A stretch of DNA of 64,000 bases from contig OX467092.1 of the NCBI GenBank assembly GCA_950106755.1, forward strand, positions 5,828,001-5,892,000, in the 5' to 3' direction. Within the stretch, counting starts at the first letter, position 1, and every line of letters begins with the position of its first letter. Positions 1 through 10,744 of this stretch are shown here, one piece after another. The notes under the pieces are model-generated. The model did not search any database. It saw nothing but the letters and a program-made list of their open reading frames with translations, and was not told the DNA's origin. The DNA is from Climacium dendroides. Taxonomy: Eukaryota > Streptophyta > Bryopsida > Hypnales > Climaciaceae. Both the position numbers and the translations under genes were made by a program.

Positions 1-229
1 TAAACTCTTTGTTTTGTTTTGATTATTGGTTTGTCACGTTGAGATCTCCTGGATTGTGCGTCCTCTGGTTGTGTGCTTGATACCATCGGAAAGCCATTGG
101 CGAGGAGGGATGCACCTGCTTGGTTTTGTGGCATTCGGATGTACGATGTGAAAGTTATTGAATTTTAAATTTTTTATGAACTAAATAATTAAAAAAATAA
201 CTTTATTTTTGTTTCGACTGTAGGGCACA
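1..229 (+). repeat. 230-bp dispersed repeat (R230), copy 1
   Basis: Partial copy of a repeat found about eleven times in the window. Landmarks are a (TTTG)n-like run, GAGATCTCCTGGA, a GC-richer stretch around GGTGCACC or its variants, and an A/T-rich end with TTATTTTGACTGTGGCACA. Other copies lie near 7268-7530, 15440-15705, 32337-32860 (two, minus), 47600-48320 (three, plus) and 50936-51620 (about three, minus). No coding capacity was seen. Confidence 0.75.
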
Positions 230-598
230 CTACACTAAAATTGGTAAATAGTGTTGACAACACTAATTTACTAAGATAACACTAATTGTGATTAGCAAGG
301 TTAGTGTTAGATGAATATTTATCCATTCTAACACTATTTTAGCTCTATAGTAAATTATAGTTTTCTAGGAAAGGAACAAATTTTTAGGGCGGAAGGCAAA
401 AATTACAGTTTTGCAGGGAAGGGACAGATTTTTACGGTAGGGGACAAAAATTACAGTTTTGCAGGGAAGGGATAGATTTTTATGACATCAATTAAGTGCC
501 CCAACACTATTTATACATAAGTTGAAAAATAGTGTTGGGGTAAAAAACAGGGAACAACACTAATTATCACCCAACACTATTTACCAATTTTAGTGTAG
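230..598. mobile_element. CACTA-terminated MITE
   Basis: The two ends are inverted copies: CTACACTAAAATTGGTAAAT on the left and its complement ending TTTTAGTGTAG on the right. The interior has further inverted copies of a motif around CAACACTATTT and a short internal duplication around TTACAGTTTTGCAGGGAAGG. The CACTA/TAGTG termini suggest a non-autonomous CACTA relative, but no 3-bp target duplication is clear at these ends. Confidence 0.7.
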
Positions 599-668
599 TT
601 GATGCTTATGGTATGGTTGTTTCAATGAAAAAGTTTCAAATCCACATCAGTTTCGTTGTGGCACTACA

Positions 669-3077
669 GTACGCTGGACGTTAAACACCCCCTCGAGCAA
701 AAGGGGGGTTGTCAGATGCAGTTGGGCCCTTGCTACCCCTCCGTTCCCTCTGTCCGTTTCCTTCGTTCCCTGCCTTGGCTCCTCCTCTTCTCCCTCTCTC
801 TCCTTCCTTGACTCCTATCCTTTGGCCACAAGTTTCTTCAACCTCAACCTCATGTCTTTGCCTTTATCTCCTAATTGTCCAAGGCACCAAATTTTCGCGT
901 TTCAAATATTGTGAAGTTAAATAAAGCTTTAAGAATCAATTTTCTTTTCCTATGTGATCTCTAACATGTCTAGTTTGAATTTGTACGGTTACAATTAAAA
1001 AAAAATTGATTCAACTTATCAAAATGTTGGCTTTTGTTCAATTTAAAGCAAATCTCGAGAAGCTAAAAACAAGCCTTAAGCATTTAGGGGTTAAACGTTT
1101 TCTTTTGCATCAAATGTTTAACTTAAAATTTCATTCAAATACTTCTTAATTACCATTCATTCCAAAAGCATGGTTATAGTCTTCATCAATATTTTTTAAA
1201 TGAATTCAAGCATAGGATTCTTTGGTTAACCTGTTCAAGTACAGTGGGGTACAGCTCAATTACGAATTCTTGCATTCACAGTGAAAAAAAAGTTCATTGC
1301 TGCCCACTTTGACGCCCTCCCGAGGGCTGAAAAATTAATATTTTCTCACGAATTTTTTTTTACAAGATCCTCTGTATGCTAATAACATATGTGCCAAATT
1401 TCAAGTCCAAAAAATTTATACAAAAAAAGATATTCAAACATGTACCAACATGTGTTGTTCAAAAAATAATTTCACTAATACCAACTTTGACACCCTCCCA
1501 AAAATTGAAAAAAAAAGTTTTGGCCTTGAAATTTTTGGTGTAAGATAAATTTAGTGAAACTAACTAATGTGCAAAATTTCAAGTTCAAAAAAATTTCCCA
1601 CAAAGAGTAGTTCAACTTCTACCAACATGTGTAGTTATGAATTTTTTTTCCATAACAACACATGCTGGTAGATTTTGAATATATCTTTTTTTAAGTAAAT
1701 CTTTTGGCCTTGAAATTTCACACACATATTACCAACATAGAGGTGATCTCATGCCAAAAATTTCATGGTACATAAACAATTTTTTTGCCCTTGGGAGGGT
1801 GTCAAAGTTGGGCCATAGTGAAATTGTTTCTCATGGCTACACCTATCAATTGGTAGAAGTTGAACTACTCTTTGTGGGAAATTTTTTTGAACTTGAAATT
1901 TTGCACATTAGTTAGTTTCACTAAGTTTATCTTACACCAAAAATTTCAAGGCCAAAACTTTTTTTTTCAATTTTTGGGAGGGTGTCAAAGTTGGTATTAG
2001 TGAAATTATTTTTTGAACAACACATGTTGGTACATGTTTGAATATCTTTTTTTGTATAAATTTTTTGAACTTGAAATTTGGCACATATGTTATTAGCATA
2101 CAGAGGATCTTGTAAAAAAAAATTCGTGAGAAAATATTAATTTTTCAGCCCTCGGGAGGGCGTCAAAGTGGGCAGCAGTGAACTTTTTTTTCACTGTGAA
2201 TGCAAGAATTCGTAATTGAGCTGTACCCCACTGTACATTGTTCTAAGATTATGAAATGACTTTTACTACCAATTGCAAGTTCAATGTACTAGAATTTAAC
2301 TTTAAACATAGGCTTCACTAGCGCTTCTTAAAGGTGAAGGCTTTTGTATTTCAACATTTTTAGAAAAGAAATATGTATACGCTATAACTTGTCCATGTAG
2401 TCAATATGTTGGAAAAGTCAATATGTTCAAAAATCTTTCAAATTTCTTTTTACATATGAAATCTACAAAGTTGGTCACCTCCAAAATATATGAGGTTATA
2501 AGGCCCAACATGCACAACCCCAATCAATTTATGGCTTTCCAAAATCTATTCTATAATTTTTTTAAAATGAATTTCTTATGTAATTTTTTTTTCCACGATC
2601 TAGTGTATTTGAGGCTCATTTCCAAGAACCCTCAATACTACGTGAAGTCAAGATTGCAATGGGTAGCCTTGCACAAAATCTTGAATAGAAAAATCATAAT
2701 CATCCATTTTTAAAATCGGATTTTTAATGCTAGAATTAAACTTCCAATAGAGTTTTGCAAAAATATAAACTATTAAAAATAGAAATCTGGTTAGGTTTTA
2801 TTTAACTTCACAATATTTGAAACGTGAAAATTTGGTGCCTTGGACAATTAGAGGTTAAAGACAAATACACAAGGTTGAGGTTGAAAAAAATCTGTGGCCA
2901 AAGGATACGAGTCAAGGAAGGAAGGGTGCAAGGGAGCAAGAGAGGGAGGGAGAACAGGAGGAGCAGGCAGGGAGCGAAGGGAACAGACGGAGGGAACGGA
3001 GGAGGCGCAGGCCCCACTCCGCCTGACAGGCACCCCCTTTTGCTCGAGGGGGGTGTTTAACGTCCGGCCTGCAGTAC
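669..3077. mobile_element. Foldback element with long inverted arms
   Basis: The stretch 680-925 reappears inverted at 2795-3062, including GGACGTTAAACACCCCC, the CTCGAGCAAAAGGGG block and a pyrimidine-rich tract. The arms are diverged (many substitutions and small indels), so this is old. Between them lie module sequence also seen near 41 kb and a younger nested palindrome at 1239-2236. ORFs within the arms are low-complexity and overlap on both strands, so I do not call genes. The element ends about 400 bp upstream of the probable first exon of the F-box gene. Confidence 0.7.
1239..2236. mobile_element. 998-bp near-perfect palindromic element
   Basis: It starts GTACAGTGGGGTACAG and ends with the exact complement. 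Each arm is roughly 480 bp, and arm-to-arm identity is far higher than in the enclosing foldback. Each arm contains two diverged copies of a unit marked by CTTTGACGCCCTCCCGAGGG or CTTTGACACCCTCCCAAAAA. There is no ORF of note. A transcript across it would fold into a long hairpin. Clear target duplications were not found. Confidence 0.85.
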
Positions 3078-3479
3078 CGGTAGTCAGGCTAACTGTGTAC
3101 TTCATAAAAAAAACTCCAGGAAATGCCCGTTTGTCTGTATCAGCAGTGCACAACTCCCAAGGCGCCCACTTGCGTCCCCTAATTCAATTTTCTCAATTGG
3201 GGAGCACAGCGTGGGTCGAATTTCATGACCTACAAAATGTGTACCGATTCTAAAAACCTAATTCGAGTCTTTAACAAAGGAATTTCGAGACCAAAATAGC
3301 CATTCAAACCCTGTAAAATTCCAGAAACAAAATAGTGTAGGCGCAGGCGCGCCGCCCTCGTTTTTGGCGGTTGACCCTTATAACATTTTCGGTGGTAACG
3401 TTTTCGGCGGTAACCCTTGTAACGACGCGGCGGCTGACAGAGAAGGATTCGATTTTATCTCGGATCTGAATCGTATCGA
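3078..3479. other. Intergenic, upstream of F-box gene
   Basis: GC-richer than its surroundings. It has a short duplicated stretch around TTTTCGGCGGTAACCCTT (3390-3422) and an AGGCGCGCCGCCC patch. This is probably promoter-proximal sequence of the F-box gene, but no specific element can be assigned. Confidence 0.35.
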
Positions 3480-3772
3480 CCCATGATAGCTTTCATCAAG
3501 TTGTAAATACTTTAGATAAAATTAAAATACAACCGTTTTAGTTGTTGATGCAAAGGTTGGGGATTCAACCCATATGTCTGCTCTAGCTATTGAACTCTAG
3601 AACAGACTTATGGGTAGAATTCCCAACCTGTCAACTAGCGACGACCGCAAGTTTCGATCGGCTCTCAACGTCGAGGCATGCTTTAGCAAGAGCTGACGCT
3701 GGAGCATTGGAATCGCATTCACCGATTGGCCCAAGTGGAGCTGCAGCTAGGACATCGGGACCTGTTATCACT
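3480..3772 (+). other. Probable 5' UTR exon of the F-box gene
   Basis: A consensus splice donor (ATCACT then GTAAGTCT) begins at 3773. A strong acceptor (TTTTGTTCCCTACAG) ends at 4576, directly before the CDS ATG. The proposed intron 3773-4576 is 804 bp. The exon is open from about 3590 to 3772 and in frame with the CDS, but it has no in-frame ATG, so I treat it as untranslated. The transcription start is unknown; 3480 is only an approximate bound. Confidence 0.5.
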
Positions 3773-4576
3773 GTAAGTCTTCTGTTTTTGTCACTTCAAT
3801 TTGTGCTTTGCATTAGATATGGATGATTGTTCAGTGTTGTACAGATATCACAAGTGTTTAATTTGAAAGGGTTTTGAATTAATGTCAAGGCTGAGACTGA
3901 AGATCAGGATTCTAGGTTAGAATCCTCTTGCTTGTCTTCTTGAGATGTAGTTAAGGTTGCCTTACACATCGAATTTGGCAAAATGGGCCGAGTGTAGTGT
4001 TGAGTACGAAAATATACAATGCCCGCAGAGATGAAAAGGGGCAAGTCAAATAAATTTAGAAAATTTTCTTAGGAGTATGAGTGTGTCATGATACGTTACC
4101 ATATTATAAAAATCTATTTATGTCCATTTACTAGCTTAACCCGAGCCGATAGCCTGAAAATAATGGAGAGGGAGCTCCATGCAATTTCGTAAGGATTTGC
4201 CGTGGTTCCGGCAAAAAAAGCAAACATATACCGTCCAAAACTCATTTGCTCACGATGTATAGACAACTAGCTTATGCTATGCTAGACATTGGCCTAGAAG
4301 TAATGGAGAGTGAGTCCTGGACAGAGGACCATGCATGATCTGAATAGTTGCTTGCAATTCCACGACGAACCTCATGATCATACTGAACAAACTAAACGAC
4401 ACTGCAAAAGAGACTCAGTCTCGGTATATAATAAATTGATTTGAAAAAACTTATTTAAGAATCAAATGTTTAGGAGAGGACATGAACACGGTAATGACGA
4501 ATACCCTCCTAATCATTCGGTGCAAAGAATAGGGGGGAAATTACAAATTGACTTGTTAAAATTTTGTTCCCTACAG

Positions 4577-5866
4577 ATGTTCCGAGAATTGCCACCCTTT
4601 CTTCGCGTCTTCACTTCCATGTTCCAAAAGAGCGAAGGAAGCCCGTCAGATCTCCCTACAAGCAAGGACAAACTGGACTTGGACAATTTTCCTCCAGAAG
4701 TGAAGGGACATGTTTTGGATCACCTCAGTTATGAACAAATTGTGCAACTGAAGTCACTTTCCAAAGGCTGGAATTCTTTGATCCAAAGCGATGGGTTCCT
4801 TCAAGCTGTGTCACTGAAAGAGAATCCGTGGTTGACAGCATGCTATTTCTTCATCGAAAATGGAGTGTGGCAATGGGCAGGCTTTGATCCAAATTGGAAT
4901 TCCAGTTTGGGTCAAAGCCTGCCCAGCAATGGTAAGTGGCGAAAGCTACTTCCTCTGACATTCCTGCCTTCCAATTGTGACCCTGACGTGGATTTGTTCA
5001 AGCAATTTCTGTTTTGTGCCCACGAGGGGCTGGTGTGCATGAATTTCTCCAAGTCGACGCATGAGGAGCGGTTAATTGTCTTCAATCCTCTCACTCAACA
5101 ATGGAAGGAGCTTCCTCCGTTGCTCCATCGGCGGAACCCTGTTTTGATGCACATGTATGTGGATCATTCCTCAAAAGCATATCACATACTTGTAGCAGGC
5201 AGTTCTGCATCAGGTGAAGAGAGTTTGTCTAGAATCACGGAATTATATGATTCTCGATCTGGGCAGTGGCAGAGAGTAGGGGATCTTCCTGGACCCGCTT
5301 TCGCATTGAATGAATATCAATCTGGTGTATTCCAAAATGGCAATATTTTCTGCATCGGATTTCTGGAGCTCGGTGATCAAACAGTGAAGAGCATCCTGGG
5401 ATACAACGTGGAAGAAGGAACTTGGTCTACAAAATGGACTGACCGAGGTTTGCCGGTATCCTCCATTCTTCAGCTGGTGGAAAACAATGGCGAACTGTTT
5501 CTGTTCTCCGAGCGAGACAACGGCCTAGTTACCGAGCATTGGGTTGATAGAATTGAGTGGACTCGAAGTGAAGGAGACTCTGAGGAGAAGACGGATACTT
5601 TCACGCTGGTGAATGTTTTGAAGAAGGAAAAGAGTGGCGGTCGGAGTTTGGAAGTGTATCCGGAATTTGCATTGGTTCCATTCAGTGAGTTGCAATTGTG
5701 CATCTACAACGCCGTGGATCACAGTGGGGAAGTTTTTGATATTGGAGATCAAGAGAAGTGTGAAGCTCTTCCGGCCTTGCCTGAAGGATTTGGAGGCAAA
5801 TTGGGTCTGTTCAGTTTGAATCCTATATCATTTGCAATAGAGCCTCGGTTTAGTAGCAAGGTTTAG
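4577..5866 (+). CDS. F-box/kelch-repeat protein
   Basis: Predicted 429-residue substrate receptor of an SCF ubiquitin ligase. The F-box (residues about 35-76, starting LDNFPPEVKGHVLDHLS) would bind SKP1, and the C-terminal beta-propeller would bind the target. Kelch-like blades are visible as LIVFNPLTQQWKELPP (about 166), ITELYDSRSGQWQRVGDLP (about 219) and ILGYNVEEGTWS (about 273). Length and layout match plant F-box/kelch proteins of the At5g15710/At3g61590 type. The frame stays open upstream to an ATG at 4466. I chose 4577 because it directly follows a strong acceptor and the upstream 37 residues look like intron translation. The coding part is a single exon. The target protein cannot be inferred. 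No neighbouring gene suggests a role. Confidence 0.93.
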   Translation: MFRELPPFLRVFTSMFQKSEGSPSDLPTSKDKLDLDNFPPEVKGHVLDHLSYEQIVQLKSLSKGWNSLIQSDGFLQAVSLKENPWLTACYFFIENGVWQWAGFDPNWNSSLGQSLPSNGKWRKLLPLTFLPSNCDPDVDLFKQFLFCAHEGLVCMNFSKSTHEERLIVFNPLTQQWKELPPLLHRRNPVLMHMYVDHSSKAYHILVAGSSASGEESLSRITELYDSRSGQWQRVGDLPGPAFALNEYQSGVFQNGNIFCIGFLELGDQTVKSILGYNVEEGTWSTKWTDRGLPVSSILQLVENNGELFLFSERDNGLVTEHWVDRIEWTRSEGDSEEKTDTFTLVNVLKKEKSGGRSLEVYPEFALVPFSELQLCIYNAVDHSGEVFDIGDQEKCEALPALPEGFGGKLGLFSLNPISFAIEPRFSSKV

Positions 5867-6180
5867 CGATGAGAACTGAATAACTCTTACTCCATTCTGA
5901 AATGGAAAATGCCAATGTTACATCTGAAGAATATTTGTGGTATGAAATTCTAAATTGAAGTCTAGTGGTGTTTTGAGCAATGATCACTCAAAAAAATAAA
6001 TGAATAATCAAGACACGGAGGTTATTGTAAAAAAAAACTCGAATTGAGACTTTAGTCTTCTATTTACTGGGTATGGTAGGCCTCATGAATAAAGATAGTT
6101 TATGCATAAACCACTTTTAAGAAATCACCCATTCATTTCTATAGCAAGTTATGGTATACAATTAGGTTGTAATGTCTGAT
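5867..6180 (+). terminator. 3' flank with poly(A) signals
   Basis: AATAAA occurs at 5995-6000 and again at 6088-6093, both plausible polyadenylation signals for the F-box transcript. Nothing else is visible before module A begins. Confidence 0.45.
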
Positions 6181-7267
6181 TACACGTTTTTGCCTATGTG
6201 ATTGGGTATTACAATTTTTTCATCCAAATTCAATCTATTCTATCAATAACATTGAATTTCTTGGTAGTTCTTCATGTAGGAGGGGATTGTGGGAAAAAAT
6301 GCACCTCTTTGTTGGTTCCGCCCTCCTTATCAATGCATTTTTTCCACAATCCCCTCCTCTTAGGGCATTGTCCTACACTAAAGTTGTATCCCTTTAGAAG
6401 CCTAAAGGCCTATGGCATATTTGATAGTAATAAATATCCATTATTGAATGAATCTTAAAACTCGTCAATTGATTTTCCAAATAAACAATGGTAAAATTCT
6501 TCATCATTCCATACAATTATCCTATTTCCTACCATATTGTAGCTTTCAATACTTCCTTATGCTCTTGACCATGACTTATAAGGCATGCATTGCATCCTTG
6601 TACTAATATTCAATTATGTTCATAAATGGCAACCCTACAAAATTAGGCATTAGTACTTATGATCATTAACTTTTTGTTATTGGTATTAATGCTTGCAATC
6701 CATATAGCTTGTTGGTAAGTCTTCAAGTGCTTGTGTAGTATTTATTCCTTGCATTATCTTGTATTGTTAATCATTTTGGTATTTGTGATAAATTGATAAT
6801 ATTGCTTATAAACTAATGACTCTAACTGTAGCCTATTTTAAGTGCATGGATGGCTATTATATGAATTCATTGGATTTTTGTTGTTTTGTTAATGTTTATT
6901 GTAGAAAAGAATTTGAACAAGGTGAATTTGAGATAGTAAATTTTAATATTTAGAGACTATGGCATTCTTGTTACTTTGGACACTCAATCTTTTTAAAGTG
7001 TGTAAGAAATATTTTGGGTGCAACTCTACTAATATCTTGTCCAATTCTAATCATTAGATTTTGCCTTTCTATGTCTACCACTTTTGAAGATTGTTATTAC
7101 AATTTGTACCTTTACTAGCATTTAAAGTTTTATGCAATCAATAGAATTTAGATTTTATTGGAGATGCCTAGTGTTATGATTAAAATTGTACTTAGTTTTA
7201 ATTTTTATTCTTTGAAGGTGTATTGCTTGACCCGTATATAACTACAAGAACATTTACTCCCTCATCG
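6180..7267 (+). repeat. Module A, copy 1
   Basis: About 1.1 kb of AT-rich sequence that recurs at 24720-25795 in the same orientation and, inverted and interrupted, at 50240-50935 plus 52560-53555. Landmarks are TATTGAATGAATCTTAA, GGCATGCATTGCATCCTTG and the hairpin at 6277-6373. The 6198-6458 reading frame is shared in part with the other copies but is not conserved enough to call a gene. Confidence 0.8.
6277..6373. mobile_element. Hairpin MITE-like insertion in module A
   Basis: Left arm AGGAGGGGATTGTGGGAAAA, right arm its approximate complement ending TTAGGGCATTGTCCT. More complete versions are at 24794-24910 and 52737-52852, where the arms begin TAGGGCAATG and end CATTGCCCTA. All three copies sit at the same place in module A, so the hairpin predates module duplication. 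Confidence 0.6.
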
Positions 7268-7530
7268 TAAAGTACACTAGTATCCATCCATTAAGTTAGG
7301 TTCTTTATTTGTTTTGTTTGTTACGATGAGATCTTCTTGAATTGTGTATCCCTTGGTTACATGCTTGATACCAATGGAAAGCCCTATGCGAAAAGGGGTG
7401 CACAGCCTTTGTTTTGTGGTGTTCTGACACATAGAAAAGAAATATTGGATTTCAAAGTTCTCGTGAGTTAAAAAAAATTTTAAAATTTACTTTTTTACTT
7501 TTATTTTGATTGTGGCACACTTCAGTCATG
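7268..7530 (+). repeat. R230 copy 2
   Basis: Begins CACTAGTATCCATCC and ends near TTTGATTGTGGCACAC. In this orientation it is followed directly by the 7560-8650 module, as at 48066-48320. Confidence 0.75.
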
Positions 7531-8650
7531 TGGGGCATGTGCAAAGGCTCATAATAATCATCCTATCATCCCTGTAGGAACTCACTGAAAAAAACAGGAT
7601 CAATCATTTGTGTAACAACTTATAAAGTTTGAATGCTAACAAATAATCCTTTGCATCTCCAGATGACAATCATGTGACAACCGCCTGCCAGTTTCTTCAT
7701 TGTCTTCTCCGCGTGGGTATAATAATTTAGGTTGGAAACAAGGACCCTTAACCCTTAAACAACAGGCCCATGACTGTGGAAATCATCCCTTTTGACATTG
7801 TGTGAATAGTTGGTTTAAAAAATGTAAAAGCACTTAAAAGTCAAACTACTATACTTGTGTTTTGAATCACAATTTGGACTTGTAGTTTTGCATTGGAAAG
7901 TTTGAAGAAAAGAAAATTCGAGTAGTGGCTTTGAGGTTGCCCAAGACTAGAAGTTCATCATTGATTGGTCATTTAAACAAGCTACATGGTGCCCATGTAG
8001 AAAAGATTTTGAAATTCAATTTTGAATAGTCTTTCCAGGACCTCAAGTATCCTTTTGAGTATTAATTAGCGCATCAACAACCTTGGGCAAAAGAAAAATA
8101 ATTTCTAAGATTACTTATAAGTAGCATTTTTGAGAAATGTTGGAGATATCTTGGAGAGGGTCCCTCTTTCCACCAAAGATTCAAGATTTCTTCCACCACT
8201 AGCCCACACTCAAAAATGGACAAACAAAGAATTGCTTCTGTTTGTATTCTATTTTGACATTGATGGGACCATTTCATTCCACTAGAAAACAATACAATGA
8301 TACCCAATTTGTAAACGAACAACTTTCTTTTCTATCTATTGTCCACATGTTGAAGCACTCATAGCATTCGGTCCATTATTTGTTGGACTTGGCAATTTCA
8401 AATTTTACATCTATTTTTGAAGATTTTTCAAACTTTTTGTCTTGCTTACCAAGTGTACTATTCTCTAAATAGTCAATTGACTTAGCACATGGAAACAGAA
8501 TGTAGAATGAAACTACAATAATTGAATTCAAATTTGAAAGAAGGCATTGCTTTACAAGCTAGGATTTAGTGTGAGGAGAGTATTTGGGAGGGTCGAAAAG
8601 CACTTATTATCCACATTTGACAAGCCTAGATCCTTTGAGAGAACAAATGC
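7531..8650 (+). repeat. Module C, copy 1
   Basis: Shared with 48320-50240 in the same orientation. Parts are inverted at 25800-26640 and 27700-28860. It contains the unoccupied version of the site where a MITE inserted at 49696 (GGACCATTTCATTCC near 8266-8281). No gene was seen. Confidence 0.75.
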
Positions 8651-8789
8651 ACAGATGCTCTTAGCATCACAAAGTTAACTCTATATAGGGAATTTTGTTA
8701 AAATCTAGGTTGTGCAATTTGAACTATGAAAGTGCCATTTGTGACACATGTAGATTATAGAAATCTAGGAATGCTATAGATTTAAGATA

Positions 8790-9400
8790 TCTAGGATAAT
8801 TTTACATTTAAGACCACCTAGTTTGAACTATAAAACTATTATAGTTGTGAAATTTTGCCATTCTAATTACAGTGCCCATTCCTCTATTCTTCCCCAATAG
8901 AATGATGTAGAATATCATTCTATTCCTCAATGAAATAATGTGGAATATTTCACATCTTATTGATAGCCACAAGGGCATAGCATGGCACATAGCATGAGAA
9001 TGATTAGAGTTTCACAAAAACAATTTGTAAAAGAAACAATCATTAAAAGAAAGCAATAATCAAAAGCAATTAGTGGATGTTGAATGAACATGGTTGAGAG
9101 AACTAAAGGCAATAGAATGTTATGGTATCTTGTTAACTTAATTATGTGATGCAACAATTCTTTTGCATTGAAAGAAATCAATCTACTTGCACATTTTCTA
9201 TTGTTGTAGATATCATCAAATTCATCAAATTGGTGATATTTAAATAACCAAAATTGTGACATATTATAACATGTTGTAGTGTTTAGAGAGGCTACCTTTA
9301 ATCCTCTCTACAAAGTTCACTCAATATTAATGATTGAGTACTTTTTATTATTGCTTTGCTTACTATTTTTTTATTGACAATGGAAAATTTTACTAAAATG
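8790..9400 (+). repeat. Module B, copy 1
   Basis: Near-identical blocks lie at 41815-42420 (same orientation) and 45900-46430 (inverted). Minus-strand reading frames at 8808-9262 are partly conserved between copies but contain breaks and no known domain. Confidence 0.7.
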
Positions 9401-10744
9401 GCAAAATTTTGCAACTTTGGTAGTTCTTAGAATTTGAACTAGACAGTTTGAATTGTTGAATTGTTCTAAATTTCTTAAACCTATATTATTCTTAGATGCC
9501 TAAAATCTACATGCTTCATAGATGGCACTTTCATAGTTCAAACCACACAGTTTGAAATCTACAACAATCCTAGATTTTTGAAATTTGGGTGATGATCAAC
9601 ATGGGGTATCACTTTTGGGACACACTAATTAGGTGATTCTTGTTTAAAACCTCCAAAGTTTGTCTAATTTTTATTTTGATCAAGTAATGAAAACCTAAAA
9701 TGAAAATAAAAAATTCCTACACCTCAACATGGTCAACATGTATATTTCTATTGAATTTATTTTTTTTCAAAGTAAATTTTGGACCTATTGATAGAGGTGA
9801 GAAAAACTTTTAAATTTTGGGATTTACAAGCATTATAGTGCACAATTTTTAAATTTTTTATTGATGAAATTAACTTTTTATATGTTGGACTATAAAATAT
9901 AAGTTATATCCAAAAATGATATTAAAATAAAATTATTTGATATTCCAAATGCTTGTTTCTAAGGATTTTAGGTACATGTAACAAAACTTACTTTTTCAAC
10001 AAAAAAATTAACTAAAAATTCTTAAAATTCTTTGAAAGTCATTAATTTTTTTATCTTGACACATTATAAGTGTTAAAAACTAAAACCACATTTCATGAAT
10101 TTATACTTTATAATATTTAAAAGATGAAGTCATTTGACACAATATGGACTGATATTGTAGTTGAGACAACTTTTTTGGGTACCCAAAGCCGACCATCACC
10201 CATCTATATAAATCCAAGATGTTTAAAATATATAGAAGTCCTAGATGTCACTTTTATGGTTTAAACCAGGCGATTTGAAAATGACGCACAGAATACCACC
10301 ATTTTACTAAAATTCTTGCATAAGAGTTGTAAACTGCTAAATGTTATGACATTAAGGTAGAAGCATCAATTGTCAAACACGCATAGTGCCAAACCTATAG
10401 GGTGCACTATTTCCAACCTGAGGCTGGAAATCAAGCTTTAAATGTGTGTTTTTTGTCCTTTTCAAGGTTGGGACTAATATGCTTATGACACATGTCTAAA
10501 AGCAGTGAGTGAGAAAGTAGGAAGTAGTAATTAGGTAATTAGTTCTTCAATAATCTGAATTACAATACTCCAAATATTGACTATGGATAGATAATCCTTT
10601 TTGGCTCCCAAAATTCATTGTAACTTCAAATTTTGGAATAAAATTCTGAAAAATTAAACATCTCCATATTTCCTATCTTCTACATAGGAAGAATTTCCAC
10701 CAAATCATATTCCTCACTATCTGGTCGAAATTTGCTGAAATGAT
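9401..10744. other. AT-rich repeat-derived sequence
   Basis: No gene seen. 9500-9560 and 10200-10330 recur near 42540-42690. The stretch 10440-10560 (around CTTTTCAAGGTTGGGACTAA) recurs at 59473-59590, directly beyond the end of the second CACTA-like element, and so shows that site without the insertion. Confidence 0.5.

Noticed and set aside
2848..3253. Overlapping ORFs on both strands near 3 kb
   Set aside because: They are low-complexity purine/pyrimidine tracts in a foldback arm. The other arm (709-924) does not keep the frame.
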